A stretch of DNA of 64,000 bases from NCBI RefSeq assembly GCF_024213195.1, contig NZ_JANAVF010000005.1, positions 310,001-374,000 on the forward strand, in the 5' to 3' direction. This DNA comes from Streptomyces sp. TBY4 (GTDB taxonomy: Bacteria > Actinomycetota > Actinomycetes > Streptomycetales > Streptomycetaceae). Position 1 is the first letter of the stretch. Each line of letters opens with the position of its first letter. Shown here in pieces: positions 60,867 to 64,000 of this stretch. The notes beneath the pieces are model-generated. The model was not told the DNA's origin. It saw only the letters and a program-made list of their open reading frames with translations, and did no database searches. The position numbers and the translations under genes were made by a program.

Positions 60867-62022
60867 CCTGCGCGGCCCCGCCGTCGCGCCGCGCCCGCTC
60901 GACGCCCGCGCGCTGGCGGCCCTCGCCGCCAACCCCGGCTGCGGCAGACGCGCCCTGCTCGACGGCGCCGGCGTGGACAAGACGGGCCTCGCGGCGGCCC
61001 TCGGCTCCCCCGCGCCCTTCGGGCAGTCGCAGTTCGCCATCGTGCGCGGCAACTCCTTCGAGGCCAAGGTCAAGGGAGACGGCGGGGCCGAGCTCCTGCG
61101 GCTGGTGTACGAGCACCTCGGCGCGGGGCCGGGAGGCGCGGCGGGATCCGGCGGCACGTCCGCCGCGCCCGGGCCGGACGCCCTCACCCCCGACCTCACC
61201 GCCGCCGGCCCCCAGGGCCGCGCCGCCCGCACCGCGCTCGCCCTGCGCGAGGCGACCGCCGCCGGGGCCTGGACCCTGCTCGACCACCCCATGCTCGCGC
61301 TGGAGGTGGCCGGCACCCCCGCCTACCTCGAGCCGGACGCCGTCGTCGTGCACCCCGACGGGCGCTGGACCGTGGTGGAGATCAAGTCCTTCCCGATGAT
61401 CGACGGCTCGGCCGACGCCGCGAAGGTGGGCGCCGCCGCCCGCCAGGCCGCCGTCTACGTCCTGGCCCTGGAGGCGACCGCGGCGAAGGTGGCCGGCGCC
61501 GAGGTCGGGCACACCGTGCTGCTCGTCTGCCCCAAGGACTTCTCCAACCTGCCCACCGCCGCCCCGGTCGACATCCGCCGCGAGCGCTCGGTGACCCGGC
61601 GCCAGCTGGAGCGACTCACCCGGGTCGAGGAGCTGGCCGGGGCCCTGCCCGAAGGCCTCACCTTCGATCCGGCGTGCTCCGCCGAGGAGCTGACCGAGGC
61701 CGTCTCGGCCGTGTCCGCCGCCTACGCCCCCGAGTGCCTGGCCGCCTGCGAGCTGGCCTTCCACTGCCGGGACCGGGCGCGCGCGGCCGGCGAGGTGACC
61801 GCGCTCGGCCGCTCCGTACGGGGCGAGCTGGGCGGGCTGACCACGGTCGAGGCGGCCCTCGCGGCAGCGGCCGGACACCCCGACGGCGCTGCCCCCGCCG
61901 CCGACCTGGCCTTCGAGGACCCCACCGCGGCCGCGCTGCGGTACGCCGCCCGGCTGCGCGCCGAGGCACTGGAGCAAGCTCCTGCCCGCATCCGCCCGGA
62001 GGCCGTCGAATGTCCCTGCTGA
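60790..62022 (+). CDS. PD-(D/E)XK nuclease with Cas4/AddB-like cysteines
   Basis: 410 aa from the GTG at 60790 (GGGAGA site upstream; TTG 60760 and GTG 60766 are possible). The nuclease core is complete: E181-P182-D183 (YLEPDAVVVHPDG) and, 13 residues later, E197-I-K199 (WTVVEIKSFP), then a helix with conserved Gln (AARQAAVYVLALEA). Four cysteines, C51 near the N-terminus and C316-x3-C320-x5-C326 near the C-terminus, are placed as in the iron-sulfur staple of Cas4, AddB and Dna2-type nucleases. It probably cuts single-stranded DNA ends. The start of the next gene overlaps its stop. Confidence 0.75.
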   Translation: MSSYLSSGQPTTPQTPPRTLRQRLADLRGPAVAPRPLDARALAALAANPGCGRRALLDGAGVDKTGLAAALGSPAPFGQSQFAIVRGNSFEAKVKGDGGAELLRLVYEHLGAGPGGAAGSGGTSAAPGPDALTPDLTAAGPQGRAARTALALREATAAGAWTLLDHPMLALEVAGTPAYLEPDAVVVHPDGRWTVVEIKSFPMIDGSADAAKVGAAARQAAVYVLALEATAAKVAGAEVGHTVLLVCPKDFSNLPTAAPVDIRRERSVTRRQLERLTRVEELAGALPEGLTFDPACSAEELTEAVSAVSAAYAPECLAACELAFHCRDRARAAGEVTALGRSVRGELGGLTTVEAALAAAAGHPDGAAPAADLAFEDPTAAALRYAARLRAEALEQAPARIRPEAVECPC

Positions 62023-63605
62023 ACACCCTGGCCCGGCTGGAGGCCGTCCGCGCCGGGCGGGCCCAGCCGCTGGCGACCGTACGGCACCGGCATCTCGGCG
62101 AGCAGCCGCTGGTCTTCGTACCGCTGACGACGGCGGGTGAGGCCGGGGCACCGCTGGGTGCGATGTTCGGCACCGATCCGCAGGACCCGCGGATCCTGGT
62201 CGTGCCGCAGCCGCGCGACCGGGACATGCGCTGGGAGTTCCTGGCCGAGCTCGCCCGGAACCTGGTGCCGTACATCGACGGGTACGCGGACGCCGTCGAG
62301 CCGGTGGAGCGCACCGAGACCGACCCGGAGACGGGCAAGCGGGTCAAGGTGGAGGCCGAGCTCTGCCTGGACGCGCCGCAGCTGATCGTGCCGAGCCGCG
62401 CGGGCATCGAGTACGTCCGGCTGCTGGGGCGGTCCATGCGGTTCCGGCGGACCGCCGAGGAGGACCCCGAGAACCCGTATCCGGCGCCCGCGCAGGTCCC
62501 GCTGCTGGGCCGCTGGTTCACCCACTTCGCCGAGCGCTCTCGGGTACCGGGGTCCTCGCTGCTGCTGTCGGCCACGGACCTGCTGTCGCGGCACTGGGCG
62601 ACCGGGCAGAGCAATCTGGAGGACCAGCACCTGCAGGCGCTGCTGGCGTGGATCGACCCGCCCGAGGGGGCCTCCGGCGCCGAGCTGGCGCTGCGGGCCG
62701 AGCTCGGCCGGGACGAGCACGGCCAGTTGCTGCTCCCTCCGGCCGGTCCGGCCACCGATCCGGCCTTCGACAACAAGCTGCTGGCCCCGGCGATCGCGAA
62801 GTTCGACGCGGCGCGCATGACCGAGCCCAGGGACGGTGACGGTCCGCGGTTCGCCGAGCGGGCGGTCCGCCGGCTGGTCGTGGACCAGATGCAGAGCACC
62901 TGGTGGGCGGTGTGGCACGCGCTGGACCTGCTCCGCGAACTGCCCGTCGGACAGCGGGCCGAGGACCGCTGGACCGGTGACCGCTGGTCGTACACCGGCC
63001 ACCGGGACCGGGTCCGGGCGGGCGAGGGCCCGCAGCCGCGCCGCGACGACGCGGTGACGGCCGCGCGCAAGCTCGCGGCGCGGGAGACCGAGCAGGTGCG
63101 GCTCGACGCCCAGGAGGCGCTGGACGACCCGCTGGTGATGGCGGGGCGGCGGCTCTCCGGCGAGGCCTTCGCCGGCGAGGTCACCGAAGTGGTCATGGAG
63201 TGGACGGAGTCGAAGCGGCCGAGCCCGCGCCCGCTGGTGTGGGTGGCCACGGAGGACCGGCCGCAGCTCACGGAGGACGGCGAGGGCGGTACTGGCCCCA
63301 AGGTGTACCGCTCCCTCGACGGGCGCCCGCAGAGCGCGCAGTTCGTGCGCCGGGAGGAGGACGGCCGGCTCGTGCTGCGCGTCCTCGACAAGATGGGCCG
63401 CGGCAAGGACCCGGAGCCGGGCTCGGTGCCGGAGAAGGGCGACCGGGTGTGCTGGACGCTGTTCGAGCACGATGCGCGCGGCGGCCCGAAGCTGCCGGAC
63501 CCCGAGCAGACGCCGTGGACCCACGGCGGTCCGCCCGCGCACCTGACCGGTGGCGCCCCCGCGCTGCCGCTGCCCGACCCCGTGACCGCCGAGGACCTGC
63601 TGTGA
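62010..63605 (+). CDS. 531-aa protein of unknown family in the nuclease-helicase operon
   Basis: The ATG overlaps the upstream stop by 13 bp, and its TGA overlaps the GTG of the next gene. I do not recognise any domain. Notable conserved-looking blocks are QPRDRDMRWEFLAELARNLV, RFFRRTAEED-like RSMRFRRTAEEDPENPY, SSLLLSATDLLSRHWATGQ and VVDQMQSTWWAVWHALDLL. There is no signal peptide, membrane segment or P-loop. Because it is translationally locked between the nuclease and a P-loop ATPase, it is probably their scaffold or substrate-recognition subunit. Confidence 0.7.
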   Translation: MSLLNTLARLEAVRAGRAQPLATVRHRHLGEQPLVFVPLTTAGEAGAPLGAMFGTDPQDPRILVVPQPRDRDMRWEFLAELARNLVPYIDGYADAVEPVERTETDPETGKRVKVEAELCLDAPQLIVPSRAGIEYVRLLGRSMRFRRTAEEDPENPYPAPAQVPLLGRWFTHFAERSRVPGSSLLLSATDLLSRHWATGQSNLEDQHLQALLAWIDPPEGASGAELALRAELGRDEHGQLLLPPAGPATDPAFDNKLLAPAIAKFDAARMTEPRDGDGPRFAERAVRRLVVDQMQSTWWAVWHALDLLRELPVGQRAEDRWTGDRWSYTGHRDRVRAGEGPQPRRDDAVTAARKLAARETEQVRLDAQEALDDPLVMAGRRLSGEAFAGEVTEVVMEWTESKRPSPRPLVWVATEDRPQLTEDGEGGTGPKVYRSLDGRPQSAQFVRREEDGRLVLRVLDKMGRGKDPEPGSVPEKGDRVCWTLFEHDARGGPKLPDPEQTPWTHGGPPAHLTGGAPALPLPDPVTAEDLL

Positions 63606-64000
63606 GCACCGCAAGCACCGCTTTCGATCCGGGCGCGGCCGCCGGCCGGGCCACCGACGCCATCCTGCGCGACACCCTGCACGGCGGGGCCCGGGGCGTG
63701 GTCGTCGATTCCCCGCCCGGGGCCGGGAAGTCCACCCTGGTGGTGCGGGCGGCCCGGGACCTGGCGGCTGCGGGCCGCCGGCTGATGGTGGTCGCGCAGA
63801 CGAACGCCCAGGTCGACGACCTGGTGCTGCGGCTGCACGCGAAGGAGCCGGAGCTGAAGGTGGGCCGGCTGCACAGCAGCGAGGGCGACGCCTACGATCC
63901 GGCCCTGCGCGAGCTGGACTCGGTGGTGCTGTCGGCGAAGCCGGGGGATCTCGCGGGGCTGCCCATCACCATCTCGACGGCGGCCAAGTGGGCGTGGGTC
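63602..64000 (+). CDS. P-loop ATPase/helicase, N-terminal part (runs off the window)
   Basis: 133 residues from the GTG at 63602, which overlaps the preceding stop (GTGA). Walker A is DSPPGAGKST; the next strand and loop VVAQTNAQVDDLVLRL are motif Ia of superfamily 1 DNA helicases of the Dna2/UPF1/RecB-like kind, and ITISTAAKWAWV starts the next conserved block. Walker B and the rest lie outside the window. It should be the motor of a three-part complex with the two upstream proteins. Confidence 0.75.
   Translation, partial: MSTASTAFDPGAAAGRATDAILRDTLHGGARGVVVDSPPGAGKSTLVVRAARDLAAAGRRLMVVAQTNAQVDDLVLRLHAKEPELKVGRLHSSEGDAYDPALRELDSVVLSAKPGDLAGLPITISTAAKWAWV

Overview
The window is chromosomal DNA from a high-GC actinomycete, almost certainly Streptomyces. 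Third codon positions are close to saturated with G/C, GTG starts are common, and the marker genes adpA-orn, glmS, a desE/desF pair and the rare leucine codon TTA (in two genes I located) all fit. The gene order from the GH3 glucosaminidase through agmatinase, the leucine-catabolic operon, desE/desF, the GH20 hexosaminidase, glmS, adpA and orn matches what I remember of the S. coelicolor SCO2758-SCO2793 core region. This is recollection, not a comparison I ran.

Layout. 1-3.4 kb: an accessory minus-strand operon. A 47-aa signal-peptide-bearing peptide is translationally coupled to a heme-oxygenase-like (HDO/CADD-type) putative diiron enzyme, followed by a GNAT acetyltransferase and an isochorismatase-fold hydrolase that runs off the window. 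A divergent LuxR-type regulator carries a TTA codon. 3.4-9.4 kb: EamA exporter and LysR, GH3 glycosidase, S28-type secreted peptidase, small secreted protein. 9.6-13.4 kb: EF-hand protein, then a PobA-like flavin monooxygenase (TTA codon) and an O-methyltransferase with a large unassigned N-terminal domain. 13.4-22.3 kb: fused ABC exporter, lipoprotein, and a TPP enzyme coupled to an agmatinase-family ureohydrolase with a divergent PucR regulator. 22.3-26.5 kb: secreted trypsin, acyl-CoA dehydrogenase, thioesterase, CDF transporter. 26.5-27.1 kb: a gene-free block built of intergenic repeats and a 23-bp inverted repeat.

27.1-34.5 kb: phosphatase-like protein, TetR regulator and a four-gene leucine/isovalerate operon (carboxyltransferase, biotin carboxylase, HMG-CoA lyase, acyl-CoA dehydrogenase). 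34.5-36.7 kb: iron-box-controlled desE and desF, with no desABCD biosynthetic genes between desF and the GH20 gene. 36.7-46 kb: GH20, DUF4429 protein, glmS, acetate transporter, universal stress protein, adpA (without an in-frame TTA, but preceded by a TTA-containing upstream reading frame), orn and tRNA-His. 46-60.9 kb: VCBS-repeat secreted protein, MarR/MFS, DsbB-like protein with a small partner, two-component system, adenylate-forming enzyme, PPOX-fold protein, spermidine-synthase-like methyltransferase, NsdA-like TPR regulator, histidine phosphatase and PAP2 phosphatase.

60.8-64 kb: three tightly overlapping genes form an apparent DNA-processing module: a PD-(D/E)XK nuclease with a Cas4/AddB-like cysteine pattern, a 531-aa protein of unknown family, and the start of a P-loop helicase-like ATPase. 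This module and the peptide-HDO operon at the left edge are the best candidates here for undescribed systems.
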